Source: an uncultured Bacteroidota bacterium
GTDB lineage: Bacteria; Bacteroidota; Bacteroidia; Flavobacteriales; Flavobacteriaceae
Direction: 5' to 3'
Length of the DNA: 64,000 nt
Assembly (NCBI GenBank): GCA_902620455.1
Contig: CACNIG010000002.1
Location: 1 to 64,000 of the forward strand
Shown here: piece by piece, positions 27,829 to 37,288 of the stretch
Layout of the letters: every line of letters begins with the position of its first letter
How positions within the stretch are numbered: the first letter of the stretch is position 1
Notes under the pieces: model-generated
The model's input: only the letters and a program-made list of their open reading frames with translations
Databases searched by the model: none
What the model was told of the DNA's origin: nothing
Translations under genes and position numbers: made by a program

Positions 27829-28980
27829 ATGTTTAATGAAAAAAAGACAATTGGAATATTAGGTGGTGGACAACTTGGGAAAATGGTACTAGACGTTTCC
27901 AACAAATGGGGGTTAGATGTTTTTGTACTTGACCCTGATAAGCATTGCCCTTCAAGTAAGTTATGTAAAAGATTTTTTGAAGGAGATTTAATGGATTATG
28001 AAACTGTTGTGAAATTTGGTAAACTTTGTGACATAATTACCATTGAAATAGAAAATGTTAATGTAGAGGCATTAAAGCATTTAGAGTCATTGAATAAAAA
28101 GGTATATCCTCAATCTAGTGTAATCGAAACTGTTCAAGATAAATCTGATCAAAAGGAGTTTTATCAAAAAAATAAAATTCCAACATCTTCTTTTAAAATT
28201 TTAAATGGAATTGACGAGATTAAAAATAAAATAACTAAAGGTGAGATATCTTTTCCATTTATTTGGAAAGCTTCAAAGATGGGTTATGATGGATATGGAG
28301 TAAAAAAAATAGTTGACAATAAGAGCCTAGAAGAGATCAATGACTGTCATTGTATAATTGAAGAGTTAATTGATATTAAAAAAGAACTTTCAGTTATGGT
28401 TGGTTCAAGGGAATCTGGAGAAATAGTAGTTTATCCTGCAGTTGAAATGGAATTTAATAAAAAATCTAACCAAGTAGAATATGTAATATCTCCTGCTCAA
28501 GTTGACCGCAACATTAAATCTGCAGCTGAAGATCTTGCATATAAAGTTTCTGAGAAATTTAATCATATTGGAATTTTAGCAGTAGAGATGTTTTTGACAA
28601 ATGAAGATGAGTTATTAGTCAACGAAGTAGCCCCAAGACCCCACAATAGTTATCATTTTTCAATTGAGGGTTCTTACACTAGTCAATTTGAACAATTTCT
28701 AAGAACAATCTTAGATTTACCTCTTGGAAGCACCAAAATTCTAGAAAATTCTGTAATGGTAAATCTTGTTGGTGATAGTGATTCAAAAGGAAAAGTAGCT
28801 TATAAAAATTTTGATCAAATTATTGGAATAGAAGGGGTTAATCCTCATATTTATGGTAAATTTGAATCAAAGCCCAATAGGAAGATGGGTCATATAACAA
28901 TTATTAATAAAGATTTGAAAATTGCAAAAAAAATAGCTAACGAGGTTAAAGAGACAGTAATAATTACATCAAAAAAATGA
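27829..28980 (+). CDS. purK: N5-carboxyaminoimidazole ribonucleotide synthase
   Basis: ATP-grasp enzyme converting AIR, bicarbonate and ATP to N5-CAIR in purine synthesis. The N-terminal GILGGGQLGKMV at residues 8-19 is the family signature; FIWKASKMGYDGYGVKK near 146 is the ATP-grasp loop and VNEVAPRPHNSYHFS near 265 the metal/product-binding block. At 383 residues it is normal. It overlaps purE by 4 bp (ATGA). Confidence 0.96.
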   Translation: MFNEKKTIGILGGGQLGKMVLDVSNKWGLDVFVLDPDKHCPSSKLCKRFFEGDLMDYETVVKFGKLCDIITIEIENVNVEALKHLESLNKKVYPQSSVIETVQDKSDQKEFYQKNKIPTSSFKILNGIDEIKNKITKGEISFPFIWKASKMGYDGYGVKKIVDNKSLEEINDCHCIIEELIDIKKELSVMVGSRESGEIVVYPAVEMEFNKKSNQVEYVISPAQVDRNIKSAAEDLAYKVSEKFNHIGILAVEMFLTNEDELLVNEVAPRPHNSYHFSIEGSYTSQFEQFLRTILDLPLGSTKILENSVMVNLVGDSDSKGKVAYKNFDQIIGIEGVNPHIYGKFESKPNRKMGHITIINKDLKIAKKIANEVKETVIITSKK

Positions 28981-29468
28981 GTCAAGTAGCAATTATAATG
29001 GGTAGTAAATCTGACTTCAATATTATGAAGGAAGCGATAGATGTATTAGAATCATTTGGCGTAAAAACTGAATATGATATAGTATCAGCTCACAGGACAC
29101 CAAAAAAAATGATTGAATATGCAACAAATGCTGAGAAAAATGGTATTAAAGTTATTATAGCTGGTGCAGGTGGTGCTGCTCACCTTCCAGGAATGGTAGC
29201 CTCAATTACAAGTCTTCCTGTTATAGGAGTCCCTATTAAATCTAGAAACTCAATTGATGGCTGGGATTCAATTTTATCAATCCTTCAAATGCCTGGAGGA
29301 GTTCCTGTAGCGACAGTAGCTCTTAATGGTTCAAAAAATGCTGGAATTCTTGCGGCACAAATAATTGGGTCTTTTGATCCAATCATATCAGAAAAAGTTA
29401 AGTCATACAAAAAAGATCTTGAAAACAGTGTTATTGAAAGCAGTAAAAATCTTAAAAGAAAATCTTAA
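28977..29468 (+). CDS. purE: N5-carboxyaminoimidazole ribonucleotide mutase
   Basis: Converts N5-CAIR to CAIR in the step after PurK. IMGSKSDFNIMKEA near residue 7, SAHRTPKKM near 39 with the catalytic His, and AGAGGAAHLPGMVAS near 62 are typical of class I PurE. Length 163 is normal. It ends in a TTAA shared with the stop codon of the rhodanese gene on the other strand. Confidence 0.97.
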   Translation: MSQVAIIMGSKSDFNIMKEAIDVLESFGVKTEYDIVSAHRTPKKMIEYATNAEKNGIKVIIAGAGGAAHLPGMVASITSLPVIGVPIKSRNSIDGWDSILSILQMPGGVPVATVALNGSKNAGILAAQIIGSFDPIISEKVKSYKKDLENSVIESSKNLKRKS

Positions 29469-29812
29469 TCTTTAACCCAATCTTGATAGCCTTTTTTGTA
29501 GTGATATATAACCTTAAATCCAAGAGATTTCATAATTAAACTAGCCTTCTCACTTCTATTCCCTGACTGACAGTAAATTATATATGATTTTTCTTTATCT
29601 AACGAGTTTAAATTATCAATAAATTCACGTTTTTGAAAGTCAATATTATAGGAGTATTTAATACTTCCCTTACTAAATTCTTTGTCAGTCCTAAGATCAA
29701 TAACATCAATGCTTTTTTCTTCAATAAAATCTATAACGTCCTCCTTATTAATATCATGTATTACAGGTGATTGAAAAAAAACTAATAGTGCATAAAAAAA
29801 AAGTTTTAACAT
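29465..29812 (-). CDS. rhodanese-like domain protein, probably exported
   Basis: A single rhodanese domain (residues about 25-113) with the active-site loop YCQSGNRSEKA containing the catalytic Cys, and IDLRTDKEFSKGSI as the upstream CH2A-like motif. A short hydrophobic N-terminus (LKLFFYALLVFFQSP) looks like a signal peptide, so it may act in the periplasm on sulfur transfer or redox. The substrate is unknown. Confidence 0.82.
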   Translation of the reverse strand: MLKLFFYALLVFFQSPVIHDINKEDVIDFIEEKSIDVIDLRTDKEFSKGSIKYSYNIDFQKREFIDNLNSLDKEKSYIIYCQSGNRSEKASLIMKSLGFKVIYHYKKGYQDWVKD

Positions 29813-29848
29813 TTAATGAACATTGCTATTATAGTATTCAATATTACA

Positions 29849-29856
29849 TATTTTTG
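29849..29856 (+). promoter_or_regulatory. -7 element of the gcvP promoter
   Basis: TATTTTTG, an exact TAnnTTTG match, ends 13 nt before the gcvP ATG. A TTG at 29823-29825 is 23 nt upstream, slightly longer than the usual spacer. Confidence 0.6.
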
Positions 29857-29869
29857 CTAAAAAAAATTA

Positions 29870-32698
29870 ATGTATAAAGAAAATTTTTCTCGAAGACATA
29901 TTGGTCCTAGCACATCAGAGTTAAATGATATGCTAAAAATAATTGGAGTAAAATCAATTGAGGATTTATTGTCTCAAACCATTCCGGAAAAAATCAGATT
30001 AAAATCTGACCTAGATATTCCTGATGCTATTTCTGAAATGGAATTCTTAAAAGAGATTAAGAAATTTTCAACATTAAATAAAAATTTTAAAACATACATT
30101 GGGCTTGGTTATCATGATACTTTTACCCCATCAGTTATACAAAGAAATATTTTAGAAAATCCCGGGTGGTATACCGCTTACACACCATATCAACCAGAAA
30201 TTGCCCAAGGTAGACTTGAAGCGCTATTAAATTTTCAAACTATGATTTGTGATCTTACAAAAATGGAGATTGCAAATGCCTCTCTTTTAGATGAGGGAAC
30301 GTCAGCTGCAGAAGCAATGATTATGATGTATAACAATAGGTCTAAAGATCAAAAATCTCAAAATATTAGTAGATTTTTTGTTGATTCTAACATACTTCCT
30401 CAAACTCTTTCAGTGTTAAAAACAAGAGCTTATCCATTATGTATAGAAATTGTAGTTGATGAAATAGATAATATAAGTTCTGAGGATTGTTTTGGATGTA
30501 TTATTCAGTATCCTGGTAAAAAAGGAAACTTACCAAATATTAATAAATTTTTATCAAGTATTAAAAATGAAGATTTTAAAACAATCTTGGCTGTTGATAT
30601 TATGTCATTAGTGATTATAGAGCCTCCAAATCCTGAAAAAATTGATGTTGTAGTTGGTACTACTCAAAGATTTGGAATTCCTCTCGGTTATGGTGGACCT
30701 CATGCAGCTTTTTTTGCGACAAAAGAGAAATACAAGAGAAATATTCCTGGTAGAATTATTGGAGTAACGAAAGACGTGGATAGTGACTATGCTCTTAGGA
30801 TGGCTTTACAGACTAGAGAACAACATATTAAAAGAGATAGGGCAACATCAAATATTTGTACAGCCCAAGTCCTTCTTGCTGTTATGGCTGGTATGTATGC
30901 TGTTTACCACGGACCCAATGGACTTAAAAGGATATCATCCACAATACATCTGAAAGCTGTCTATTTATTTAATAAAATTTCTTCTTTAGGCATAGAAATT
31001 AAATATTCAGAATTCTTTGATACAATTACAATTATCTCAGATTCAAAATCTATTGAGAAAATTGCACTTTCAAAAGAAGTTAATCTTTGTTTTCATGCAG
31101 AAAATGAAATATCAATATCGGTAAATGAGAAAACAGATTTAAAAGACTTAGACTTAATTATATCAATCTTTGAGGAAAATAGCGGTCAAAACTCGGCTGA
31201 AATGGATTTTCCTGATAATTATGCAATAAAAAATAAAAGAGAATCTGAAATTTTGACTCATCCTGTCTTTAATTCCTATCATTCAGAGACCTCTCTAATG
31301 AGATATATTAAATCTCTCGAAAATAAAGATTTATCTCTCACTCAATCTATGATTTCTCTTGGTTCATGTACAATGAAACTTAATGCCGCTTCTGAGATGA
31401 TCCCACTTAGCTGGAGTGAGTGGAATAGTATTCACCCATTTGTTCCAATAGATCAGGCTCAAGGGTATCATCAAGTAATAAATAAGCTAGAAAATTATTT
31501 AAGTGAAATAACAGGATTTTCAGCTACATCACTTCAGCCAAATTCTGGAGCTCAGGGAGAGTATAGTGGGTTAATGGTAATAAAATCATATTTGAACAAA
31601 ATGGGAGAGGAGCACAGAAATATATGTTTAATTCCTTCTTCTGCGCATGGAACGAATCCTGCCTCAGCAATTATGGCTGGATTAAAAGTTGTAGTAATAG
31701 GAACTGATGAAAGAGGTAATATTGATATTAATGATTTAAAATTAAAAATTGAAGAGCACAAAGATAATTTAGCTGCTCTAATGATTACTTATCCTTCAAC
31801 TCATGGAGTATTTGAATCAGAAATTCAGCTTATAAATGAACTTATTCACCAAAACGGTGGACAAGTATATATGGATGGAGCAAACATGAATGCTCAAGTT
31901 GGGCTAACAAGTCCAAAATTAATTGGAGCTGATGTTTGCCATTTAAATCTTCATAAGACTTTCTCAATACCCCACGGAGGTGGAGGTCCTGGCGTAGGAC
32001 CAATCTGTGTTGCTGAACATCTTAAAGATTTTCTTCCATCAAACCCAATAATCTCCTCAGGCGGAAAGTATCATATTGATGCAATTTCATCTGCACCATG
32101 GGGGTCAGCATTAGTTTGTTTGATTTCCTACGGGTACATAAGAATGCTTGGTAAGTTAGGAATAAAGAACTCAACTGAGATGGCTATAGTCAACGCCAAC
32201 TACATGAAAACAAAGCTTGAGAAGAACTTCAAAATCTTATATAGTGGTGAGAATGGTAGATCTGCTCACGAGTTTATAATTGATTGTAGAGAATTTAAAA
32301 AATATAATATTGAAGTCGTAGATATTGCAAAGAGATTAATTGACTATGGGTTTCATGCACCAACTGTTTCTTTCCCAGTCCCTGGTACTATGATGATTGA
32401 ACCAACTGAGAGTGAAAATCTAAGTGAAATAGATAGATTTTGTGATGCGCTTAATTCAATATTTTTTGAGATTACATCTAAAAATGAATCTGACAGAGAA
32501 ATGTTAAGAAATTCACCTCATACATTAAAAATGCTTACATCAAGCGAATGGAACTATGAATATTCGAGAGAAAGAGCATCATTTCCAAAAGAATACTTAA
32601 AGTCTAACAAATTCTGGCCATCAGTTAGAAGAGTTGACGAAGCATATGGTGATAGAAATTTAATTTGTAGTTGTCAACCTATTGAGACTTATCAATAA
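29870..32698 (+). CDS. gcvP: glycine dehydrogenase (decarboxylating), P-protein
   Basis: PLP enzyme that decarboxylates glycine and passes aminomethyl to the lipoyl H-protein of the glycine cleavage system. The 942-residue chain is the fused two-domain form. RHIGPSTSELNDML is at the N-terminus, and the PLP lysine lies in LNLHKTFSIPHGGGGPG near residue 697. The other cleavage genes (gcvT, gcvH) are not in the window. Only 57 bp separate it from the gene upstream, leaving no room for a glycine riboswitch. It heads a run with the FabH-like and Mla genes. Confidence 0.97.
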   Translation: MYKENFSRRHIGPSTSELNDMLKIIGVKSIEDLLSQTIPEKIRLKSDLDIPDAISEMEFLKEIKKFSTLNKNFKTYIGLGYHDTFTPSVIQRNILENPGWYTAYTPYQPEIAQGRLEALLNFQTMICDLTKMEIANASLLDEGTSAAEAMIMMYNNRSKDQKSQNISRFFVDSNILPQTLSVLKTRAYPLCIEIVVDEIDNISSEDCFGCIIQYPGKKGNLPNINKFLSSIKNEDFKTILAVDIMSLVIIEPPNPEKIDVVVGTTQRFGIPLGYGGPHAAFFATKEKYKRNIPGRIIGVTKDVDSDYALRMALQTREQHIKRDRATSNICTAQVLLAVMAGMYAVYHGPNGLKRISSTIHLKAVYLFNKISSLGIEIKYSEFFDTITIISDSKSIEKIALSKEVNLCFHAENEISISVNEKTDLKDLDLIISIFEENSGQNSAEMDFPDNYAIKNKRESEILTHPVFNSYHSETSLMRYIKSLENKDLSLTQSMISLGSCTMKLNAASEMIPLSWSEWNSIHPFVPIDQAQGYHQVINKLENYLSEITGFSATSLQPNSGAQGEYSGLMVIKSYLNKMGEEHRNICLIPSSAHGTNPASAIMAGLKVVVIGTDERGNIDINDLKLKIEEHKDNLAALMITYPSTHGVFESEIQLINELIHQNGGQVYMDGANMNAQVGLTSPKLIGADVCHLNLHKTFSIPHGGGGPGVGPICVAEHLKDFLPSNPIISSGGKYHIDAISSAPWGSALVCLISYGYIRMLGKLGIKNSTEMAIVNANYMKTKLEKNFKILYSGENGRSAHEFIIDCREFKKYNIEVVDIAKRLIDYGFHAPTVSFPVPGTMMIEPTESENLSEIDRFCDALNSIFFEITSKNESDREMLRNSPHTLKMLTSSEWNYEYSRERASFPKEYLKSNKFWPSVRRVDEAYGDRNLICSCQPIETYQ

Positions 32699-32716
32699 TT
32701 TAAGTAATTTTATAAA

Positions 32717-33787
32717 ATGAACTACAGAATAACTGGTACAGGAAGTTGTATACCAGATATCACAAAAAAAAATTCAGATTTTCTTGAGAATAAATTTCTA
32801 GATACAGATGGGGGTAAATTTCAAACCTCAAACTCAGAGATTATTGATAAATTTAATTCTATTACTGGCATTTATGAACGAAGATATGCTCCAGATGAAA
32901 TAAACTGCTCTGATTTAGCAGCTGTAGCTGCGGGTCTTGCAATCAATGATTCTAAATTAGATCAGGAAACACTTGATTATATAATTGTTGCTCATAATAC
33001 AGGTGATATATCATGCAGTAGTGGACAGGTAGATACATTACCATCAGTTGCCTCTAAAGTAAAAGCAAAACTTAAAATTAAGAATCCTAATTGTGTAGCA
33101 TACGATATTATATGTGGTTGTCCAGGATGGGTTGAGGGAATCATTCAAGCTAAATCATTTATTAAATCTGGTATGGCTGAAAAATGCTTGGTAATTGGTT
33201 GTGATACTCTTTCACGAATACTAGATGAGAATGACAGAGACTCAATGATATACGCGGATGGATCTGGTGCAATCATTCTTGAAAGTGATAATTCTTATAA
33301 TGGTGGTATATTATCTCATAAATCTGCCACATTCACATATGATGGTGAAAATGATTTTATATTTTATGGAGCTTCTTATGATATAAAAAAAAGAACAAAA
33401 AGTGATCAGAAGTTTATTAAGATGCAAGGTAGGAAAGTATATGAATTTGCTCTTAAAAATGTTCCATTAGCAATGAAATCATGTTTTGATGAAGCTGATT
33501 GTAAAATTCAAGATCTAAAAAAGATATTTATTCATCAGGCTAACCAAAAAATGGATGAGGCAATTATAAATCGATTTTTCAAACTATATAAGCTATCTGC
33601 ACCCAAAGATATTCTTCCCATGAATATTGAAGAGTTTGGAAATAGTTCAGTAGCAACAATTCCTACTCTTTTTGACTTAGTTAAAAAAACCAATTACAAA
33701 GGGCATAAACTCTCAGAAGGAGATATTATTATGTTTGCAAGTGTTGGCGCTGGTATGAATATTAATGCCATAACATATAAAGTTTAG
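32717..33787 (+). CDS. 3-oxoacyl-ACP synthase III-like (FabH family) protein
   Basis: Thiolase-fold condensing enzyme. The triad is visible: Cys in DIICGCPGW near residue 131, His in IFIHQANQ near 270, and Asn in EFGNSSVATIP near 312. At 356 residues it is longer than a typical FabH (about 320), and it carries GCPG in place of the usual ACAG around the nucleophile, so it is more likely one of the divergent KAS III paralogues than the housekeeping FabH. It lies between gcvP (18 nt) and the MlaE gene (5 nt), which hints at a link with lipid metabolism, unproven. Confidence 0.85.
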   Translation: MNYRITGTGSCIPDITKKNSDFLENKFLDTDGGKFQTSNSEIIDKFNSITGIYERRYAPDEINCSDLAAVAAGLAINDSKLDQETLDYIIVAHNTGDISCSSGQVDTLPSVASKVKAKLKIKNPNCVAYDIICGCPGWVEGIIQAKSFIKSGMAEKCLVIGCDTLSRILDENDRDSMIYADGSGAIILESDNSYNGGILSHKSATFTYDGENDFIFYGASYDIKKRTKSDQKFIKMQGRKVYEFALKNVPLAMKSCFDEADCKIQDLKKIFIHQANQKMDEAIINRFFKLYKLSAPKDILPMNIEEFGNSSVATIPTLFDLVKKTNYKGHKLSEGDIIMFASVGAGMNINAITYKV

Positions 33788-33792
33788 ACCAC

Positions 33793-34530
33793 ATGAGAAT
33801 TTTTTTTCATATTGGTAGATATTTTTTAATGATAAATTATACTTTCACAAAGTTTACTAAGTGGAGTGTACTTAAAAAGTTAATTATACAAGAAATTGAT
33901 GACTTAATTATTGGATCAATTTGGATTGTTGCTTTTATGTCTTTTTTGGTAGGTGGAGTTGTTGCAATTCAAACAGCACTTAATATTGAAAGTCCTTTTT
34001 TACCTGGAAATTTAATTGGATTTGCTACAAGACAGTCTGTCGTGTTAGAGTTTGCCCCCACCCTAATTTCTATTATAATGGCTGGAAAAGTTGGATCATT
34101 TATCACATCAAGTATTGGAACAATGAGAGTCACTGAGCAAATTGATGCCCTTGAAGTTATGGGAGTTAATTCTTTTAACTATTTAATTTTTCCAAAGATT
34201 ATCTCCTTATTACTTTATCCATTCTTGATTACTCTTGCAATGTTCTTGGGAATTTTAGGAGGTTATGTTTGTAGTGTTTATGCTGGTTTTTCTACAAGTT
34301 TTGATTTCATTCAAGGTATTCAATTAGACTTTAAAGTATTTCATGTTGTTTATGCATACATAAAAACTATTTTATTCGCATTTATTTTAGCTACAATTCC
34401 ATCTTACCATGGTTTTTTCATGAAAGGTGGTGCTTTGGAAGTTGGAAAAGCAAGTAACATATCATTTGTTTGGACCAGCATAGTTATAATCATAATCAAT
34501 TTTGTTGTAACACAATTATTACTTTCATAA
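33793..34530 (+). CDS. mlaE: MlaE-family ABC transporter permease
   Basis: Integral membrane permease of the MCE/Mla class of lipid transporters, which move phospholipids between inner and outer membranes. Five or so hydrophobic segments. The family block GKVGSFITSSIGTMRVTEQIDALEVMG near residues 98-124 and the C-terminal GFFMKGGALEVGKAS near 203 are clear. Length 245 is normal. Its stop overlaps the start of the ATPase gene by 1 base (TAATG). No MlaD/MCE protein gene follows. Confidence 0.92.
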   Translation: MRIFFHIGRYFLMINYTFTKFTKWSVLKKLIIQEIDDLIIGSIWIVAFMSFLVGGVVAIQTALNIESPFLPGNLIGFATRQSVVLEFAPTLISIIMAGKVGSFITSSIGTMRVTEQIDALEVMGVNSFNYLIFPKIISLLLYPFLITLAMFLGILGGYVCSVYAGFSTSFDFIQGIQLDFKVFHVVYAYIKTILFAFILATIPSYHGFFMKGGALEVGKASNISFVWTSIVIIIINFVVTQLLLS

Positions 34531-35294
34531 TGATCAAGGTAAATAACATATCGAAATCATTTGTTAACACACAAGTCATAAGTAATATATCTGCAACCTT
34601 TGAAAAAGGAAAAACTAATTTAATAATTGGACAAAGTGGTTCTGGAAAAACTGTCTTGATGAAATGTCTACTAGGACTTTATGATGTTGACAATGGAGAA
34701 ATTTTTTTCGATGAAAAAAAATATGATAAGGATAATATATCAAATATGTCAAATCTTAGAAAACAAATTGGAATGGTTTTTCAGGGTAGTGCTCTATTTG
34801 ATTCAATGACAGTTTTAGATAATATAATGTTTCCACTTAGAATGTTTTCCTCAAAATCAGAATCTGATATGATATCTAGGGCTAAGGAAGTTATTAAAAG
34901 AGTAGATCTTAAAGATTCTGATGATAAGTATCCATCAGAAATATCTGGTGGAATGAAAAAAAGAGTCGCTATTGCCAGAGCCATCGTGCTAAATCCAAAA
35001 TATCTTTTTTGTGATGAACCAAACTCAGGTTTAGATCCTAAAACTGCTATTATTATTGATAAGTTAATTCAAGAGATAACTGTGGAATATAATATTACAA
35101 CAATTATTAATACCCATGACATGAACTCCGTTATGGAAATCGGAGATAAAATTATTTTCTTAGTTGAAGGAAAAAAAATATGGGAAGGTAATAATCAAGA
35201 GATATTGAATACAGATGATAAATTAATAAATGATTTTGTCTATTCCTCTGAAATATTTAAAAAGGTTAAGTTATCTCAGAAAAAGAAGTCTTAA
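34530..35294 (+). CDS. mlaF: MlaF-type ABC transporter ATP-binding protein
   Basis: ATPase partner of the MlaE permease. Walker A GQSGSGKTVLMK near residue 34, the Q-loop VFQGSAL near 83, the signature ISGGMKKRVAIARA near 137 and Walker B YLFCDEPNSGLDP near 160 are all present. I start it at ATG 34530 (254 residues), sharing a base with the permease stop; a longer frame from 34470 would read through the permease C-terminus. It converges on the SDR gene with interlocked stops (TTAA). Confidence 0.93.
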   Translation: MIKVNNISKSFVNTQVISNISATFEKGKTNLIIGQSGSGKTVLMKCLLGLYDVDNGEIFFDEKKYDKDNISNMSNLRKQIGMVFQGSALFDSMTVLDNIMFPLRMFSSKSESDMISRAKEVIKRVDLKDSDDKYPSEISGGMKKRVAIARAIVLNPKYLFCDEPNSGLDPKTAIIIDKLIQEITVEYNITTIINTHDMNSVMEIGDKIIFLVEGKKIWEGNNQEILNTDDKLINDFVYSSEIFKKVKLSQKKKS

Positions 35295-35962
35295 GGATTA
35301 GAATTAGACACAGAAATCAATTTACCATTAAATAACTTATTACCATTAATAGCAAAATTAAGTATGTATTTAGCCATATCTTCCGGCTTTGTATCTGCAT
35401 TATAATCAGGAAATGCCTCCTTTAACATTTTTGTTTGAACAGCACCCAAAGCAAGAACATTAAATGATGGACCATCTTGATATTCTTCAGCTAATACTTC
35501 AGTTAAAGCTATAACTGCAGCTTTACTGCTAGAATATGCTGACAGACCTGGAAACTTTTTAGAGCCATTGACACCTCCAATACTACTAATATTTATAACG
35601 TGACCATCTATATTAATAATTGGAATCAGTGATCTAGTAATTTCAGCAAGCCCAAATACATTAACATCAAAAGTTTTTTTAAAAGAATCATATGTAGTCT
35701 CACTGAATAATTCACTTACAAGGTAACCAGCATTATTAATTAAAATATCAATTTTAATTTTTCTATTTTTCAAATTTGTTACAAAATCATCAACAGAATC
35801 TTTATCTGTAATATCTAATTTGAATGACTCAATACCACCCAAATCTTTTAGCGGCTCAATATTTCTTGAAACAGATATAACACGAAAATTCATAGCGGCA
35901 GCTTGAATACATATTTGATTACCTATTCCAGAACTTGTTCCAGTAACTAAAATAGTTTTCAT
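35291..35962 (-). CDS. short-chain dehydrogenase/reductase
   Basis: Classical SDR oxidoreductase. The cofactor motif TGTSSGIGNQI is at residues 7-17, NNAG near 84, the catalytic Ser in NISSIGG near 125 and YSSSKAA near 143. At 223 residues it is a compact classical SDR; the substrate is unknown. It abuts the pyruvate dehydrogenase E2 gene (1-base overlap), so it is probably transcribed with pdhA and E2, though a functional link is not evident. Confidence 0.88.
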   Translation of the reverse strand: MKTILVTGTSSGIGNQICIQAAAMNFRVISVSRNIEPLKDLGGIESFKLDITDKDSVDDFVTNLKNRKIKIDILINNAGYLVSELFSETTYDSFKKTFDVNVFGLAEITRSLIPIINIDGHVINISSIGGVNGSKKFPGLSAYSSSKAAVIALTEVLAEEYQDGPSFNVLALGAVQTKMLKEAFPDYNADTKPEDMAKYILNFAINGNKLFNGKLISVSNSNP

Positions 35963-37287
35963 TAGATAAGAATTGAAACTGGGTTTTCAATATACTCTTT
36001 CAGAGTCTTCAAAAATAATGAGCCTGTAGCTCCATCTACAGTTCTATGATCACACGCTAAAGTTAATTTCATTGTATTTCCAACTACTATATCTCCCATC
36101 TTCACAATCGGCTTCTCCATTATTGCCCCTACAGAAAGTATAGCAGAATTAGGCTGATTGATAATGGAGGTAAAACTTTCAATTCCAAACATACCAAGAT
36201 TTGAAATTGTAAAAGTACTTCCTTCAATCTCGGCAGGATTTAATTTTTTATTTTTTGCACGTTCAGCAAAGTCTTTTATCTCACTATTAATTTCAGGCAA
36301 ATCTTTTGAATTTGCATATTTAACTACAGGGACAATTAAACCATCTTCAACAGCAACTGCAACACCTAAATGAACATGATCATAAAAAACAATTTTTTCA
36401 TCATACCATCTAGAATTTACCTTAGGGTGTCTTGCTAACGAGAGCGAAACAGCCTTAGCAATGATATCATTAAATGAAATTTTTATATTTTGGGTATTTA
36501 CAAATTGTTTTCTAAATGAGATCATATTATCCATCTCACATTCTATATTCAGGTAATAATGTGGAGCTGAAAACTTTGAGTCTGACAATCTCTTAGCAAT
36601 AGCTTTTCTCATTGTAGAATTTTGAGACTCATTTGATGATTCTGTTATACTTGGTCTTGGTTGAATAAATTGGGAGTAATTAGTTGGCTTGTGTGTATCA
36701 ATATCTCTTTTTATAATTCTGCCATTATCACCCGAACCTTTAACTAATTTGATATCAATCCCTTTTTCAGTTGCTAGCTTTCTAGCAAGTGGTGATATAA
36801 GAATTCTATCTGTTGATTCATTGCTTAGGGATGCTTGCTTTATATCTGGCTTTGACTCCTCCTCCACAACTGGCTTTGGCTCCTCCTCCACAACTGGCTT
36901 TGACTCCTCCTCCACAACTGGCTTTGACTCCTCCTCCACAACTGGCTTTGGTTCCTCCTCCACAACTAGCTTTGGTTCCTCCTCCACAACTGGCTTTGGT
37001 TCCTCCTCCACAGCATTTACACCTTTTATAATTGATGAAATATCCTCACCCTTTGAACCAATGACAGCTATTATACTATCAACAGGTGCAGTTGAGCCTT
37101 CATCTATTCCAATGTGAAGTAAAACACCATCATGAAAAGATTCAAACTCCATAGTAGCCTTATCTGTTTCAATTTCAGCTAAAATCTCACCTTCTTTTAC
37201 CGAATCCCCTACTTTCTTAAACCACTTTGCAAGAGTTCCCTCTTCCATGGTATCACTCAGTCTAGGCATGTTTATAATTTCAGCCAT
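35962..37287 (-). CDS. pdhC: pyruvate dehydrogenase E2 (dihydrolipoamide acetyltransferase)
   Basis: Core of the pyruvate dehydrogenase complex. One N-terminal lipoyl domain (residues 1-80, with lipoyl Lys43 in ETDKATME), then a linker of seven 8-residue repeats VVEEE(P/S)KP at about 92-147, a peripheral-subunit-binding domain (ISPLARKLATEKGIDI near 164) and the acyltransferase domain ending with DHRTVDGATG carrying the catalytic His. The order of parts is standard; I recall flavobacterial E2 proteins often having two lipoyl domains, and this has one. It follows pdhA by 1 nt. Confidence 0.93.
   Translation of the reverse strand: MAEIINMPRLSDTMEEGTLAKWFKKVGDSVKEGEILAEIETDKATMEFESFHDGVLLHIGIDEGSTAPVDSIIAVIGSKGEDISSIIKGVNAVEEEPKPVVEEEPKLVVEEEPKPVVEEESKPVVEEESKPVVEEEPKPVVEEESKPDIKQASLSNESTDRILISPLARKLATEKGIDIKLVKGSGDNGRIIKRDIDTHKPTNYSQFIQPRPSITESSNESQNSTMRKAIAKRLSDSKFSAPHYYLNIECEMDNMISFRKQFVNTQNIKISFNDIIAKAVSLSLARHPKVNSRWYDEKIVFYDHVHLGVAVAVEDGLIVPVVKYANSKDLPEINSEIKDFAERAKNKKLNPAEIEGSTFTISNLGMFGIESFTSIINQPNSAILSVGAIMEKPIVKMGDIVVGNTMKLTLACDHRTVDGATGSLFLKTLKEYIENPVSILI
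36847..37014 (-). repeat. seven-unit 24-bp in-frame tandem repeat in the E2 linker
   Basis: The plus strand shows a 24-bp unit, with core ctcctcctccacaactggct, repeated about seven times with few base changes. It encodes VVEEEPKP/VVEEESKP, an extended Pro-Glu-Lys linker next to the lipoyl domain. Near-identical DNA units suggest recent expansion by slippage or recombination, so copy number may vary among strains and be hard to assemble. Confidence 0.92.
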
Positions 37288-37288
37288 C

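Noticed and set aside
29813-29869. A possible glycine riboswitch before gcvP.
   Set aside because: Only 57 bp separate the genes and no aptamer-like pairing is visible; the space holds just a promoter box.
36689-37117. Long plus-strand open frames with tandem GFGSSSTT-like or PPPQLAL-like repeats.
   Set aside because: They are shadows of the repeated E2 linker read in other frames; no start context or homology supports them.
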